Source of the DNA: Actinomadura sp. J1-007
GTDB taxonomy: Bacteria > Actinomycetota > Actinomycetes > Streptosporangiales > Streptosporangiaceae
Reading direction: 5' to 3'
DNA length: 64,000 bases
Assembly: GCF_009793335.1 (NCBI RefSeq)
Contig: NZ_WING01000001.1
Coordinates: forward strand, 3,720,001-3,784,000
Made by a program: the position numbers and the translations under genes. The notes under the pieces were generated by a model. It did not search any database and was not told where the DNA came from. It saw only the letters and a list, made by a program, of their open reading frames with translations. Positions 33,654-43,040 of the stretch are shown here, piece by piece (the stretch's first letter is position 1; each line of letters opens with the position of its first letter).

Positions 33654-35356
33654 TCCGGATGCTGCTGCGCGTGCTGGGACACCGGTACGCCGGGCCGGTG
33701 CGCCGCACCGTGGCCCTGATGACGGCGACCGCGGTCGTCGAGGGACTGTCCTACGCGCTGCTGGTCCCGGTGCTGCGGGAGCTGTTCGGGAGCACGCCGT
33801 CGGACGCCCGGCCCTGGCTGATCGCGTTCGGGGCGGCGGTCGCGGTCTACGCGGCGCTGCGCTACGTCAGCGACCTGTCCGGCTTCCGCGTCGGGACCAC
33901 GCTGCTGCACGGGATGTACCACCGCCTCGGCGACCACCTGGCCCGGCTGCCCATCGGCTGGTACGGCGCGGGCCGCGTCGGCGAGGTGTCGGTCCTCGCC
34001 AGCAGCGGCGTCCTCCAGGCCATGAGCGTGATCGCGCACCTGCTGGCGCCGTCGATCTCCGCCTGCGTGACCCCGCTGACGATCGTCGCGGTGATCCTCG
34101 CCTTCAACTGGCAGATGGGGCTGGCCGCGCTCGCCGCCGTCCCGCTCGTGGCGGCGGTCCAGCTCTGGACCGGCCGCCTGACGGCCGCCACCGACGCCGA
34201 GCGCGCCGAACACGACCAGCAGGCCGCCGGCCGGGTCGTCGAGTACCTCCGCGCCCAGCCGGTGCTGCGCGCCGGCGGCCGGTCCGCCGAACGCTTCCAG
34301 ACCCTGGACGACTCGTTGCGGGAGGTCCAGCGCGCGTCCCGCCGGACGGTGCTCTCGACGCTGCCCGGCGTGCTCGGCCTGACGCTCACGGTGCAGGCGG
34401 CGTTCACCGCGTTGCTCGTCCTCGGCGCCCACCTCGCGCTCGGCGGGGACATCGGCGCGGCGGAGGTCCTCGCGATCCTCGTGCTGGCCGCCCGTTGCGC
34501 GGACCCGCTGCTGTCGCTGTCGGACATCGGCGGCCAGCTCCACGGGGCCCGTTCCGAGCTGGGCAGGCTCGACAAGGTGCTGCGCACCGAGCCGCTGCCC
34601 GAGCCCGGCGAGCCGGTCCGGCCGTCCCGCCACGACCTGGAGTTCGACGCGGTCACCTTCCGGCACGGCGACCGCACGGTGATCGACGGCGTGTCGCTGA
34701 CGGTGCCGCAGGGGCGGCGGCTCGCCGTCGTCGGCCCGTCGGGCGCGGGCAAGAGCACCCTGCTCCAGCTGATCGCGCGGTTCTACGACGTGGACGGCGG
34801 CGCGGTACGCGTCGGGGGCGTGGACGTGCGCGACGTCGACTCCGCGGTGCTGATGGAGCAGATCGCCATCGTCTTCCAGGACGTCTACCTCTTCGAGGGG
34901 ACGATCGAGGAGAACGTCCGCCTCGGCCGTCCCGACGCGGACGACGCCGAGGTGCGGGCGGCGGCGACCGCCGCGCGGCTGGACGAGGTCGTCGAACGGC
35001 TGCCCGCGGGATGGGCGACCGAGGTCGGCGAGGGGGGCGCGCTGCTGTCCGGAGGCGAACGCCAGCGCGTCTCCATCGCCCGCGCCCTGCTGAAGGACGC
35101 CCCGATCGTCCTGCTGGACGAGGTGACCTCGGCGCTGGACCCGGTGAACGAGGCGGCCGTCCACGACGGCATCGAACGCCTGATGGCGGGCCGTACGGTC
35201 GTCATGGTCGCGCACCGGATGCGCACCGTCCGGCGCGCCGACCGCATCGCGTTCCTGGACGGCGGCCGGATCGCGCACGAAGGCGACCACGAGGAGCTCC
35301 TGCGCAGCAGCGCCCGCTACGCCGACTACTGGAACATCAGCCAGACACCCGTCTGA
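33650..35356 (+). CDS. ABC transporter, fused permease-ATPase half-transporter (IrtB/YbtQ-like)
   Basis: A 568-residue partner of the preceding half-transporter. Six membrane helices occupy residues ~15-310; the ATPase domain has Walker A GPSGAGKST near 363, a Q-loop in VFQDVYLFEG, signature LSGGERQRVSIARALL near 465 and Walker B IVLLDEVTSALD, followed by the H-loop His in VMVAHRMRT. All ATPase residues are present in both halves. It starts inside the stop codon of the first half (ATGA). The gene ends in a hairpin terminator shared with the convergent MocR gene. Confidence 0.9.
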   Translation: MIRMLLRVLGHRYAGPVRRTVALMTATAVVEGLSYALLVPVLRELFGSTPSDARPWLIAFGAAVAVYAALRYVSDLSGFRVGTTLLHGMYHRLGDHLARLPIGWYGAGRVGEVSVLASSGVLQAMSVIAHLLAPSISACVTPLTIVAVILAFNWQMGLAALAAVPLVAAVQLWTGRLTAATDAERAEHDQQAAGRVVEYLRAQPVLRAGGRSAERFQTLDDSLREVQRASRRTVLSTLPGVLGLTLTVQAAFTALLVLGAHLALGGDIGAAEVLAILVLAARCADPLLSLSDIGGQLHGARSELGRLDKVLRTEPLPEPGEPVRPSRHDLEFDAVTFRHGDRTVIDGVSLTVPQGRRLAVVGPSGAGKSTLLQLIARFYDVDGGAVRVGGVDVRDVDSAVLMEQIAIVFQDVYLFEGTIEENVRLGRPDADDAEVRAAATAARLDEVVERLPAGWATEVGEGGALLSGGERQRVSIARALLKDAPIVLLDEVTSALDPVNEAAVHDGIERLMAGRTVVMVAHRMRTVRRADRIAFLDGGRIAHEGDHEELLRSSARYADYWNISQTPV

Positions 35357-35397
35357 ACGACCCGGTGCAGCGCCGGGGCCAACGCGTCGAAGCCCGG

Positions 35398-35440
35398 ACG
35401 GCCACCGGGTTCGCCCGTCAGGGGCGGGCCCGGTGGCCGT
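35398..35440. terminator. Bidirectional hairpin terminator
   Basis: ACGGCCACCGGG and CCCGGTGGCCGT form a perfect 12-bp stem with a 19-base loop. It lies between two convergent genes and overlaps the last codons of the MocR gene (stop at 35418-35420). Confidence 0.65.
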
Positions 35441-36860
35441 TGGACGTCTCGCTTCCGCTCCGCCGCCACAGGTCCGCGAGGCGGGCGATGCCGTCGGCGA
35501 CGTCGGACGCGGGCTGCCAGAAGGGGAGGCGCAGGTGGTCGGTGAAGCCCCCGACCGCGGAGAACACGGGTCCGGGAACGACGGAGATGTTGCGCCGTTG
35601 CGCGAGGCGCGCGAACGCGGTGGTGTCGGTCCCGGGGAGGCGGACCCACAGGGCGCTCCCGCCGAGCGGCTCGGCCCATGACCATTCGGGCGCGTGGTCG
35701 TGGAGGGCGTCCAGCGCGGTCCGGAGCCCGGCGCGCAGTTGCGCGCGGCGGGCCTCCCGGGCGCGGCTCAGGTCGGCGAGGCAGCGCGCGGTGACGAGCT
35801 GGCCGATGATCGAGCCGCCGAGGTCGCTGTTCACCCTGGCGCGCGACAGCGCCTGGACGGTGGCCTGGTCGGCCCTGATCCAGCCGGTGCGCAGACCTCC
35901 CCAGAACACCTTGGACGCCGAGCCGATGGTGATCCAGGCGCCGGAGCCCATCCGGGACCCGATGGGCGCGGGCGGCGCGTCGTCCCTGATCAGCAGGTCG
36001 GCGGGCGAACGGTCCTCGACCAGGATGGTGCCGGTGCCCCGGACGAGCTCGGCGACGCGCCGGGCGCCCGCCTCCGAGACGATCGAGCCGGTCGGGTTGT
36101 GCGCGACCGGCAGCAGGTACAGCATGCGCGGGGCGAGCTGCCTGAGCAGCCGTTCGAGGAGGCGGACGTCGGGACCGGCCGGGCCGGTCGGCACCGGGAC
36201 GATGCGCGCGCCGCGCCGCCGGAACGCCTCGATCGCGCCCCGGTAGGTGGGGTCCTCGACCAGGACGGTGTCGGACCGGCTGACCAGCGCGCCCGCGATG
36301 AGGGTGAGCGCCTGCTGCGAGCCGTTCGTGACGAGCAGCTGGTCGGCGCGGGTGGGCACCCCGAGGTCCTCGTAGTGGCGGCGGAGCGCCTCGCGGAGCG
36401 GCGCCACGCCGTGCGGCTCGTAGCCGTCCCCGGCCATCGCGCCGGGCAGCTCGGGCCCGTCCACCACGGCCCTGGTGTGCTCCATGACGAGGTCGACGAG
36501 CCCTCCCGGCGCGCCGCTGGACAGGTCGATGCGGCCGTACTCCCGGGACCGGAAGCTGGAGAGCCGGGCGTCGCCCTGCGCGGAGTGGGCGCGCCGGGCG
36601 GTGACCACCGAACCCGCACCGACGCGGCTGGAGACGTGGTCGGCCGCCCGGAGCAGGTCGTACGCGCCGGTCACGGTCCCGCGGCTGACCGACAGCGCCT
36701 CGGCGAGGTGGCGTTCCGAGGGGAGCCGGTCGCCGTCGGCCAGGTCGCCGTGCAGGATCAGGTCGGCGAGGGCCTGGGCGAGGCGCTGCGGCAGCCGTCC
36801 CGGCGCCGCGTCCCAGCCGCCCAGGAGCCGGGCGAGACGGGCGACGTCCCCCGAGGCCAT
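35418..36860 (-). CDS. MocR/PdxR-type GntR regulator with aminotransferase-like domain
   Basis: A 480-residue regulator. Residues ~25-90 are a GntR winged helix (RLAQALADLILHGDLADGDR, then LPSERHLAEALSVSRGTV); residues ~125-470 are a fold-type I aminotransferase-like domain that binds PLP, with NGSQQALTLIAG near 190, VAHNPTGS near 262 and the PLP lysine in IGSASKVFWGGLRTGW near 320. The ATG at 36860 has GGGGAGGAG. It diverges from the Tm-1/PEP-hydrolase catabolic operon with an operator-like repeat in between, so it most likely controls that operon in response to an amino compound or PLP adduct. Confidence 0.9.
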   Translation of the reverse strand: MASGDVARLARLLGGWDAAPGRLPQRLAQALADLILHGDLADGDRLPSERHLAEALSVSRGTVTGAYDLLRAADHVSSRVGAGSVVTARRAHSAQGDARLSSFRSREYGRIDLSSGAPGGLVDLVMEHTRAVVDGPELPGAMAGDGYEPHGVAPLREALRRHYEDLGVPTRADQLLVTNGSQQALTLIAGALVSRSDTVLVEDPTYRGAIEAFRRRGARIVPVPTGPAGPDVRLLERLLRQLAPRMLYLLPVAHNPTGSIVSEAGARRVAELVRGTGTILVEDRSPADLLIRDDAPPAPIGSRMGSGAWITIGSASKVFWGGLRTGWIRADQATVQALSRARVNSDLGGSIIGQLVTARCLADLSRAREARRAQLRAGLRTALDALHDHAPEWSWAEPLGGSALWVRLPGTDTTAFARLAQRRNISVVPGPVFSAVGGFTDHLRLPFWQPASDVADGIARLADLWRRSGSETSNGHRARP

Positions 36861-36876
36861 GAACTCCTCCCCTGTA

Positions 36877-36912
36877 GGCCATTCGACCGCGAATTGGCCT
36901 GTGTGGGCCAAT
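36877..36912. promoter_or_regulatory. Operator-like repeats between the MocR gene and the catabolic operon
   Basis: ATTGGCC-tgtgtg-GGCCAAT (36893-36912) is a perfect inverted repeat; a third copy GGCCATT lies at 36877-36883. MocR regulators bind repeated half-sites in such divergent regions, so this is the likely binding region. Confidence 0.6.
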
Positions 36913-36976
36913 CGCGTGGTCCATAGCATCGCACCCCGACGCGCAAGTCCGGTCGACGAGGAAAGGAGCCCCCGCC

Positions 36977-38227
36977 GTGGCCGTCATGCTGCTAGGAACG
37001 CTCGACACCAAGCACGCGGAGTACGCCTTCGTCCAGGAACGGCTCACCCGCGCGGGCATCGAGACGGTGCTGGTGGACGTCGGCGTCGTCGGCGAGCCGT
37101 CCGCGCGGCCGGACATCACCGCCGCCGAGGTGGCGGCCGCCGGAGGCGGTGACCTGGCCGCGTTGCGGACGGCGCGCGACCGCGGCGCCGCGCTCGCGGT
37201 GATGGCCGAGGGCGCCGCGGCCGTCGCGAGGCGCCTCCACGGCTCCGGAGAGCTGAGCGGCGTGCTCGCGCTCGGCGGCAGCGGCGGGTCGTCCATCGCC
37301 GCCGCCGCGATGCGCGCGGTGCCGATCGGGCTTCCGAAGCTGCTGGTCTCCACGATGGCGGCCGGTGACGTCTCCGGCTACGTCGGCACGTCCGACGTGA
37401 CGATCATGCACAGCGTGGTGGACCTGGCGGGCCTGAACCGCCTGTCCCGCACCGTCCTGGAGAACGCGGCCGGCGCGATGGCCGGCATGGCGGCGGCCTA
37501 CCGGGAGCGGTCCGCGGCGCGGGGCGGCCCGTCCGACCGGCCGCTGGTCGCGGCGTCCATGTTCGGCGTGACCACCCCGGCGGTCGACACCGCCCGGCGG
37601 CGCCTGGAGGACCTCGGGTACGAGGTGCTCGTCTTCCACGCGACGGGCTCCGGCGGGCGCACGATGGAGTCGCTGATCGCGGGAGGGCACGTCGCCGGCG
37701 TGCTCGACCTGACCACCACCGAACTCGCCGACGAGGTCGTCGGGGGAGTGCTGAGCGCCGGGCCCGAGCGCCTCGACGCCGCGGCCGGACGGGGCGTCCC
37801 GCAGGTGGTCAGCTTCGGGGCGCTCGACATGGTCAACTTCGGCCCGGAGGCGAGCGTCCCTTCACGGTTCGCCGACCGGAAGCTGCTGGTCCACAACGCG
37901 GACGTGACGCTGATGCGCACCAGCGCGAGCGAGGCCGCCCGGATCGGGGACCTGCTCGGCCGCAAGCTCGCCGCCGCCACGGGCCCCGTCAGCCTGCGGG
38001 TGCCGCGCGGCGGGTTCTCCGCCGTGGACGCGGAGGGCGGGCCGTTCTGGGACCCCGGGGCCGACGAGGCGTGCGTCGGCGCGGCGCTGGCGCGGCTGGA
38101 CGGCACCCCCGTCGAGGTCGCCACCAGCGGGCACAACATCAACGACGAGGACTTCGCCCTGGCCGCGGCCGACGAGCTCCACCGGCTCGTCACCGGGGCG
38201 GGGGACCACCGAGAGGACGACGCATGA
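36977..38227 (+). CDS. Tm-1-like ATP-binding domain protein (UPF0261)
   Basis: A 416-residue protein of the UPF0261/Tm-1-like family. The N-terminal half has [20 protein letters not shown] near residue 4 and a GGSGGSS loop with [17 protein letters not shown] near 130, known for ATP binding in the tomato Tm-1 N-terminal domain. The C-terminal half has [16 protein letters not shown] and a conserved [10 protein letters not shown] segment. GTG start at 36977 follows AAAGGAG. It overlaps the PEP-hydrolase-like gene by ATGA; these two are commonly paired or fused in other organisms. The bacterial reaction is not known to me. Confidence 0.88.
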   Translation: MAVMLLGTLDTKHAEYAFVQERLTRAGIETVLVDVGVVGEPSARPDITAAEVAAAGGGDLAALRTARDRGAALAVMAEGAAAVARRLHGSGELSGVLALGGSGGSSIAAAAMRAVPIGLPKLLVSTMAAGDVSGYVGTSDVTIMHSVVDLAGLNRLSRTVLENAAGAMAGMAAAYRERSAARGGPSDRPLVAASMFGVTTPAVDTARRRLEDLGYEVLVFHATGSGGRTMESLIAGGHVAGVLDLTTTELADEVVGGVLSAGPERLDAAAGRGVPQVVSFGALDMVNFGPEASVPSRFADRKLLVHNADVTLMRTSASEAARIGDLLGRKLAAATGPVSLRVPRGGFSAVDAEGGPFWDPGADEACVGAALARLDGTPVEVATSGHNINDEDFALAAADELHRLVTGAGDHREDDA

Positions 38228-39051
38228 ACCGCGACCAGGCCCTTCACAGGTTCCGGACGCTGCGCGAGAGCGGACGGCCGATCATCGGCGCCGGCGCCGG
38301 CACGGGCCTGTCGGCGAAGGCCGCCGAACTCGGCGGGATCGACCTGTTGATCATCTACAACTCGGGGCGGTTCCGGATGGCGGGCCGCGGGTCGCTGGCC
38401 GGGCTGCTCCCGTACGGCGACGCCAACGCGATCGTCGTCGAGATGGCCGCCGAGGTCCTGCCCGTGGTGACCTCGACGCCCGTCCTCGCGGGAGTGTGCG
38501 GCACCGATCCGTTCCGCGACATCCCGCGCTTCCTCGACCGGCTCCAGGGGCTCGGGTTCGCGGGGGTGCAGAACTTCCCCACCGTGGGGCTGATCGACGG
38601 TGTCTTCCGGACCAACCTGGAGGAGACCGGCATGGGCTTCGAGCACGAGATCGCGATGATCGCCGCCGCGGCCGAGCGCGGCCTGCTGACCGCGCCGTAC
38701 GTCTTCGACGAGGACCAGGCGGCCGCGATGACCCGGGCGGGCGCCGACATCGTCGTCCCGCACCTCGGCCTGACCACCAGCGGCACCATCGGCGCGAAGA
38801 CCGCCGTCACCCTGGAGGAGGCCGCGGTCCGCGTGCAGGCCATGCGCGACGCCGCCGCGGCCGTCGATCCCGGCGTGCTCGTGCTCTGCCACGGCGGCCC
38901 GATCGCCGAACCCGCGGACGTCGCGTACGTCATGGAGCACACCACCGGGATCGCCGGGTTCTTCGGCGCGTCCTCCATGGAGCGCCTGCCCACCGAACGC
39001 GCGATCGCCGCCCAGGCGCGCGCCTTCAAGGAGATCCCCACCACCGCCTGA
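38224..39051 (+). CDS. Phosphoenolpyruvate hydrolase-like TIM-barrel protein
   Basis: A 275-residue TIM-barrel protein of the PEP-hydrolase/Tm-1 C-terminal family. Conserved segments are [20 protein letters not shown] near residue 22, [20 protein letters not shown] near 40, [16 protein letters not shown] near 110 and a late [13 protein letters not shown]. The ATG at 38224 lies in the stop of the Tm-1-like gene, so the two products are made together and may form one enzyme. It probably cleaves or hydrolyses an organic acid; the name PEP hydrolase is a family label only. Confidence 0.85.
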   Translation: MNRDQALHRFRTLRESGRPIIGAGAGTGLSAKAAELGGIDLLIIYNSGRFRMAGRGSLAGLLPYGDANAIVVEMAAEVLPVVTSTPVLAGVCGTDPFRDIPRFLDRLQGLGFAGVQNFPTVGLIDGVFRTNLEETGMGFEHEIAMIAAAAERGLLTAPYVFDEDQAAAMTRAGADIVVPHLGLTTSGTIGAKTAVTLEEAAVRVQAMRDAAAAVDPGVLVLCHGGPIAEPADVAYVMEHTTGIAGFFGASSMERLPTERAIAAQARAFKEIPTTA

Positions 39052-39121
39052 GGCGGTCCCGCGAACCGCGCCGCGAGGCGTCCACGCCGGCGGCGGGCAC
39101 CGACGAGAAGTGAGGACGACC

Positions 39122-39538
39122 GTGCACAGAGATCCGAACGCGCTGCCCACCATGGTGTTCGACTGGGGTTCGATCACCTGGCTGGTCGCCCCGGGCGGCG
39201 TTCCGGGAGCGAGCTCCACGCTGGGCGAAGTGATCATCAACCCGGGCCGGGGCCACGAGCGGCACGAGCACCCGGAGTCCGACGAGATCCTCTACATCAT
39301 CGACGGGGAGGGCCGGCAGACCGTCGGCGACGGCGCGGAGTTCCCGGTGAAGGCGGGCGAGGCCGTGTGGATCCCCCGCGGCACCCTGCACTCGACGTTC
39401 AACACCGGCTGGCGCCCCCTGCGGATCATCGCCACCTACACCCCCGGCGGCGCCGAGGACGCGCTGCGCGACCTGCCCGGCTTCGCCGAGCTGCCCGCCG
39501 GGACCGTTCCGACCTGGAAGGCCGACGACCATGGCTGA
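39122..39538 (+). CDS. Cupin-domain protein
   Basis: A 138-residue single cupin with metal-site motifs: GHERHEHPESDEILYIIDGEG near residues 40-60 (three His and one Glu) and PRGTLHSTFNTGW near 88 (second-motif His). GTG at 39122 with AGGAC 5 bp upstream; it overlaps the following SDR gene by 8 bp. In this operon it may be an isomerase, lactonase or dioxygenase-type enzyme for the same substrate. Confidence 0.85.
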   Translation: MHRDPNALPTMVFDWGSITWLVAPGGVPGASSTLGEVIINPGRGHERHEHPESDEILYIIDGEGRQTVGDGAEFPVKAGEAVWIPRGTLHSTFNTGWRPLRIIATYTPGGAEDALRDLPGFAELPAGTVPTWKADDHG

Positions 39539-40361
39539 GATCCGGCACCACACCGGCCACCGGCTCCCCGTCCGGACCCCGCGGGCCTTCCCCGTCCACG
39601 AGGGCAAGCGGTTCCTGGTGACCGGCGCCGGAGGGGGGATCGGCCAGGCGACCGTGGACCTGCTCGTCCGCGAGGGCGCCCGGGTCGTCGCCGCCGACGT
39701 CGTCGAGCAGACCGCGCTCGCCGACCGCCTGGGCGGCGCCGAACGGGGCGTGCACGCGATCGCGGTGGACCTGCGCGACGAGACCTCGGTCCGCGACGCC
39801 GCCGCCCGGAGCGTCGAGCTGCTCGGCGGCATCGACGGGCTGGCCAACGTCGCGGGGATCGTGAAGATGGCGCCCGCGCTCGACCACGAGCGGCCGCTGT
39901 GGGAGGACCAGTTCGCCGTCAACGTCTTCGGGCCGTTCGACCTGGCCCGCCTCGTCGTGCGGCACATGATCGAGCAGGGCGTCGCCGGCGCCGTCGTGAA
40001 CGTCGCCTCGGAGGCCGGCAAGCAGGGCCACCCCGGCATGATCGCCTACAACGCCAGCAAGGCCGCGGTGATCAACTGGACGCGCGTCGCGGCGGCCGAA
40101 TGGGCGCCGCACGGCATCAACGTCAACTGCGTCTGCCCGGGCGGGGTCGCCACCGCGATGCTGCACCAGGTCGCCGACAACCACGCGCGGGGCTCGGAGA
40201 CCGACGCCGCGTCGTTCTTCGAGATCATGTCGAACGAGCAGCTCGGCCGGCACATCGACCCGACCGAGGTGGCCTCGGTGATCTCCTTCCTGCTCACCGA
40301 CCGGGTCCAGGCCGTGCGCGGCCAGAGCGTCAACGTCGACGGCGGCGGCAGCCCCTACTGA
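39531..40361 (+). CDS. Short-chain dehydrogenase/reductase
   Basis: A 276-residue classical SDR. It shows the cofactor motif TGAGGGIGQ near residue 31, NVAG near 106, the catalytic Ser in VVNVASEAGKQG near 158 and YNASK (Tyr/Lys) near 170, then NCVCPGGVATAM. The residue after the second strand (ADVVEQ) is an Asp, which points to NAD(H) rather than NADP(H). It is translated from inside the end of the cupin gene and oxidises or reduces a hydroxyl/keto group in the operon's pathway. Confidence 0.9.
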   Translation: MAEIRHHTGHRLPVRTPRAFPVHEGKRFLVTGAGGGIGQATVDLLVREGARVVAADVVEQTALADRLGGAERGVHAIAVDLRDETSVRDAAARSVELLGGIDGLANVAGIVKMAPALDHERPLWEDQFAVNVFGPFDLARLVVRHMIEQGVAGAVVNVASEAGKQGHPGMIAYNASKAAVINWTRVAAAEWAPHGINVNCVCPGGVATAMLHQVADNHARGSETDAASFFEIMSNEQLGRHIDPTEVASVISFLLTDRVQAVRGQSVNVDGGGSPY

Positions 40362-40417
40362 CCGTCCCGCGCCCCAGGCGTAGACGTCGCGGGACCACCC
40401 CCCAGGGAGCAGCAACG

Positions 40418-41781
40418 ATGACACCCCCACCGCGCCACCACGTTCTCCACACCCTGTGGACGAGGTCCCGCCGCCCGGCCGGCTCGCCCTCTACGGGTTG
40501 CAGCATCTGCTGACCTACTACGCGACGATCGTCGTCCTCCCCGCCCTGATCGCCGCCGGGATCGGCCTGCCCGCCCGCGAGACCGGGCTGCTGCTCAGCG
40601 CGGCGCTGTTCGCCGGGGGAGTGGGCACGCTCGTCCAGACGATCGGGCTGTGGCGGATCGGCATCAGGCTGCCGGTCGTCCTCGGCGGATCCGCCGTCGT
40701 GCTCGGCCCGACGTTCACGATCGGGCTCGCGCACGGCGGCGGCGCCGGAGGGCTCCCCGCCGTCTTCGGAGCGACCATGGCGGCGGGCGTCGTCCTGACG
40801 CTGGTCGCCCCGCTCTACGGGCGGCTGATGCGGTTCTTCCCGCCGGCCGTCACCGGAGCCGTGATCATGATGGTCGGCATCGCGATCCTCCCGGTCGCCG
40901 CGTCGCTGGCCGGAGGCGGCGACCCGGCCGCCGAGGACTTCGGCGGGCCCGCCGACCTGGCGATCGCCGGGACGACCGTCGCGGTGATCGTCGTCCTCTA
41001 CCGCTTCTCGACCGGGCTGCTCAAGAACATCGCCATCCTGCTCGGCCTCGTCGCCGGCGGCGCCCTCGGCGCCCTGACCGGCCGCGCCGACTTCTCCGGC
41101 GTCGCCGACGCGGGCTGGTTCCAGTTCGTCGGCCCGTTCCACTTCGGCGCGCCCGAGTTCGACCCGGCCGCGATCCTCGCGATGACCATCGCCACCCTCA
41201 TCGGCGTGGTCGAGAGCGTCGCCAACTACTTCGTCATCGGCGGGACGGTGGACCGCACGCCGGACCGGCGGGAGCTGACCCGCGGCGTACGGGCCGAGGG
41301 CGTCGCCACCGTGCTCGGCGGCGCCTTCAACTCGATCCCGCCCACGACGTTCACCGGCAACATCGGGCTCGTCCGCGCCAGCGGCGTCCGCAGCCGCTGG
41401 GTCTGCGCCGCCGCCGCCGTGTTCATGGCGCTCATGGCGTGCCTGCCCAAACTCGCCGCGCTCGCCGCCGCGCTGCCCAAGCCGGCCGTCGGCGGGGCCC
41501 TGCTGGTCCTGTTCGGGATCATCACCGCCATCGGCGTCCAGACCCTCGGCCGCGCCGAGCTGCACCGCGACGGCAACCTGATCACCGTCGCCGTCAGCAT
41601 CGGGCTGGGCATGATCCCGGTCGCCTACCCGGCCTTCTTCCGCGACTACCCCGAGCAGCTCCAGGTGGTCCTCCAGAGCGGCATCATCATCAGCGCCGTC
41701 TCCGCGATCCTGCTCAACATCGCCTTCCACGGCGTACGCGCCCCGGCGGCCGAGGTCCCCGCGGCGACGGGCGCCGACTGA
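40418..41781 (+). CDS. NCS2 nucleobase:cation symporter-2 (uracil/xanthine permease family), N-terminal frame problem
   Basis: A permease of about 450 residues with 14 hydrophobic segments. The family motif is present as NSIPPTTFTGNIGLVRASGV, then RSR; the usual Q before NxG is G here, and Glu of TLIGVVESVANY is kept. The conserved N-terminal HPVDEVPPPGRLALYGLQH runs past the only in-frame start (GTG 40456), while the ATG at 40418, which has a good GGGAGCA site, is in another frame. One extra C in the C5 run 40424-40428 would join them. It is the transporter of the MocR operon, suggesting a purine-, pyrimidine- or other ring substrate. Confidence 0.82.
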
Positions 41782-41829
41782 CCCGTCCGCCGGACGCGCG
41801 TGCGGGCACGGGCCGCCGCGCCGTACCGC

Positions 41830-42420
41830 TCAACGGTCTCCGGCGAGCGTGGCGAGGTAGCCGTCCAGGAGCCGGGTCTGGCGTTCGGGCGGGAACTCGT
41901 CCGGGGCGAACAGGGCCTGGACGATCAAGCCGAGCGCGAACGACTGGACCGCCGCCGCGACGTCGTCAGGATCGGCGGGCGGCAGCTCCCCCAGACTCTG
42001 CGCCGTCCGGACGTGCTGCCGGATCCGCTCGCGCGACCCGGCGTAGCGGGCCGCGTGCCCGGCCGCCAGGTCGGGGTCGGCCAGCGCGGCGTCCCACGAG
42101 CCGACCCAGATCCGGTTGTCCGCGGCGGCCCGCGGCGTGGACGGCAGGATGTCCAGCAGCATCGCGCGCAGCGCGCCGAGCCCGTCCGGCGCGGGGCGGT
42201 CCGGACGGCCCGCGCGGCGCTCGTCCAGCAGCGTCAGCGCGTGCGCGACCAGGTCCTTCTTGCTCGGGAAGTAGTGCGTGAGCAGGCCGGTCGTCGCGCC
42301 CATCTCGGTCGCGACCGCCCGCAGCGTCAGGCCGCCGAACCCGTGCGCGGCCAGCACCCGCCACACCGCGGCCGACACGTCGCGACGCCGGGCGTCATGG
42401 TCTCCCTTGTGGCGCGGCAT
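41830..42420 (-). CDS. TetR family transcriptional regulator
   Basis: A 196-residue repressor with an N-terminal helix-turn-helix (residues ~14-58: VSAAVWRVLAAHGFGGLTLR, then MGATTGLLTHYFPSKKDLV) and a TetR_C_6/BetI-like ligand domain ending at LATLAGDR. It diverges from the SnoaL-like gene at 42470; a 26-bp palindrome lies between them and covers the promoter area. It likely represses both genes in response to a small molecule. Confidence 0.9.
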   Translation of the reverse strand: MPRHKGDHDARRRDVSAAVWRVLAAHGFGGLTLRAVATEMGATTGLLTHYFPSKKDLVAHALTLLDERRAGRPDRPAPDGLGALRAMLLDILPSTPRAAADNRIWVGSWDAALADPDLAAGHAARYAGSRERIRQHVRTAQSLGELPPADPDDVAAAVQSFALGLIVQALFAPDEFPPERQTRLLDGYLATLAGDR

Positions 42421-42433
42421 GGGATCAGGCTAC

Positions 42434-42459
42434 ATTCACAAAACATCCGTTATGTGAAT
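42434..42459. promoter_or_regulatory. 26-bp palindromic operator candidate
   Basis: ATTCACAaAAC-ATCC-GTTaTGTGAAT: 10 of 11 arm positions pair around a 4-bp centre. It sits 14 bp upstream of the TetR start and 10 bp before the SnoaL-like start, and stands out as an AT-rich element. Confidence 0.65.
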
Positions 42460-42469
42460 GGGAGGTCCC

Positions 42470-42880
42470 ATGACCGCCGACGTCAAGGCCGAGCTCGACG
42501 GGCTGATGCGCACCCTGTTCGGCGCGTTCGACAACACCGGCGGCCGGCCGAACCTCGGCGCCGTCCGCGAGGTGTTCATCCCGGAAGGCATGATCATCAA
42601 GAACGTGGGGGGCGAGACCGAGATCTACGACCTGGACTCGTTCATCGCGCCCCGGGAGCGGTTCCTCACCGACGGGACGCTCACCGAGTTCACCGAATGG
42701 GAGATCGCCGAGCGGACGGAGATCTTCGGGTCGATCGCGCAGCGCTTCAGCGAGTACGGCAAGTCCGGCTACCGGGACGGCGAGTGGTTCGAGGGCTTCG
42801 GCCGCCAGACCACGCAGTTCATCCGGACCCCCGACGGCTGGAAGATGAGCTCCGCCGCCTGGGACGACGTACCGGGCTAG
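42470..42880 (+). CDS. SnoaL-like / DUF4440-type protein
   Basis: A 136-residue NTF2-fold-like protein: helix MTADVKAELDGLMRTLFGAF, strands with VFIPEGMIIKNVGGETEIYD, FIAPRERFLTDGTLTEFTEW and a terminal FIRTPDGWKMSSAAWDDV. The last strand with DGWKxSxxxW is typical of SnoaL/DUF4440 proteins, which include cyclases, hydrolases and binding proteins. GGAGG lies 5 bp before the ATG at 42470. It is controlled by the adjacent TetR regulator. No catalytic residues can be assigned. Confidence 0.75.
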   Translation: MTADVKAELDGLMRTLFGAFDNTGGRPNLGAVREVFIPEGMIIKNVGGETEIYDLDSFIAPRERFLTDGTLTEFTEWEIAERTEIFGSIAQRFSEYGKSGYRDGEWFEGFGRQTTQFIRTPDGWKMSSAAWDDVPG

Positions 42881-43040
42881 CAGTCCTCGGACGGTCGTCT
42901 GCGGCTTCCAGGCCGTCCCGCCCGGACGCCGGCCGGCTCCCGCACCCGCCGCCGGTCGGAGCGTGCGAGGGTACGGGTGAGCCGACGCGGTCGCGCACGC
43001 CGGGCGCGTCGGTCGGGGACCGCGGGGGAAGGGTGACCGT

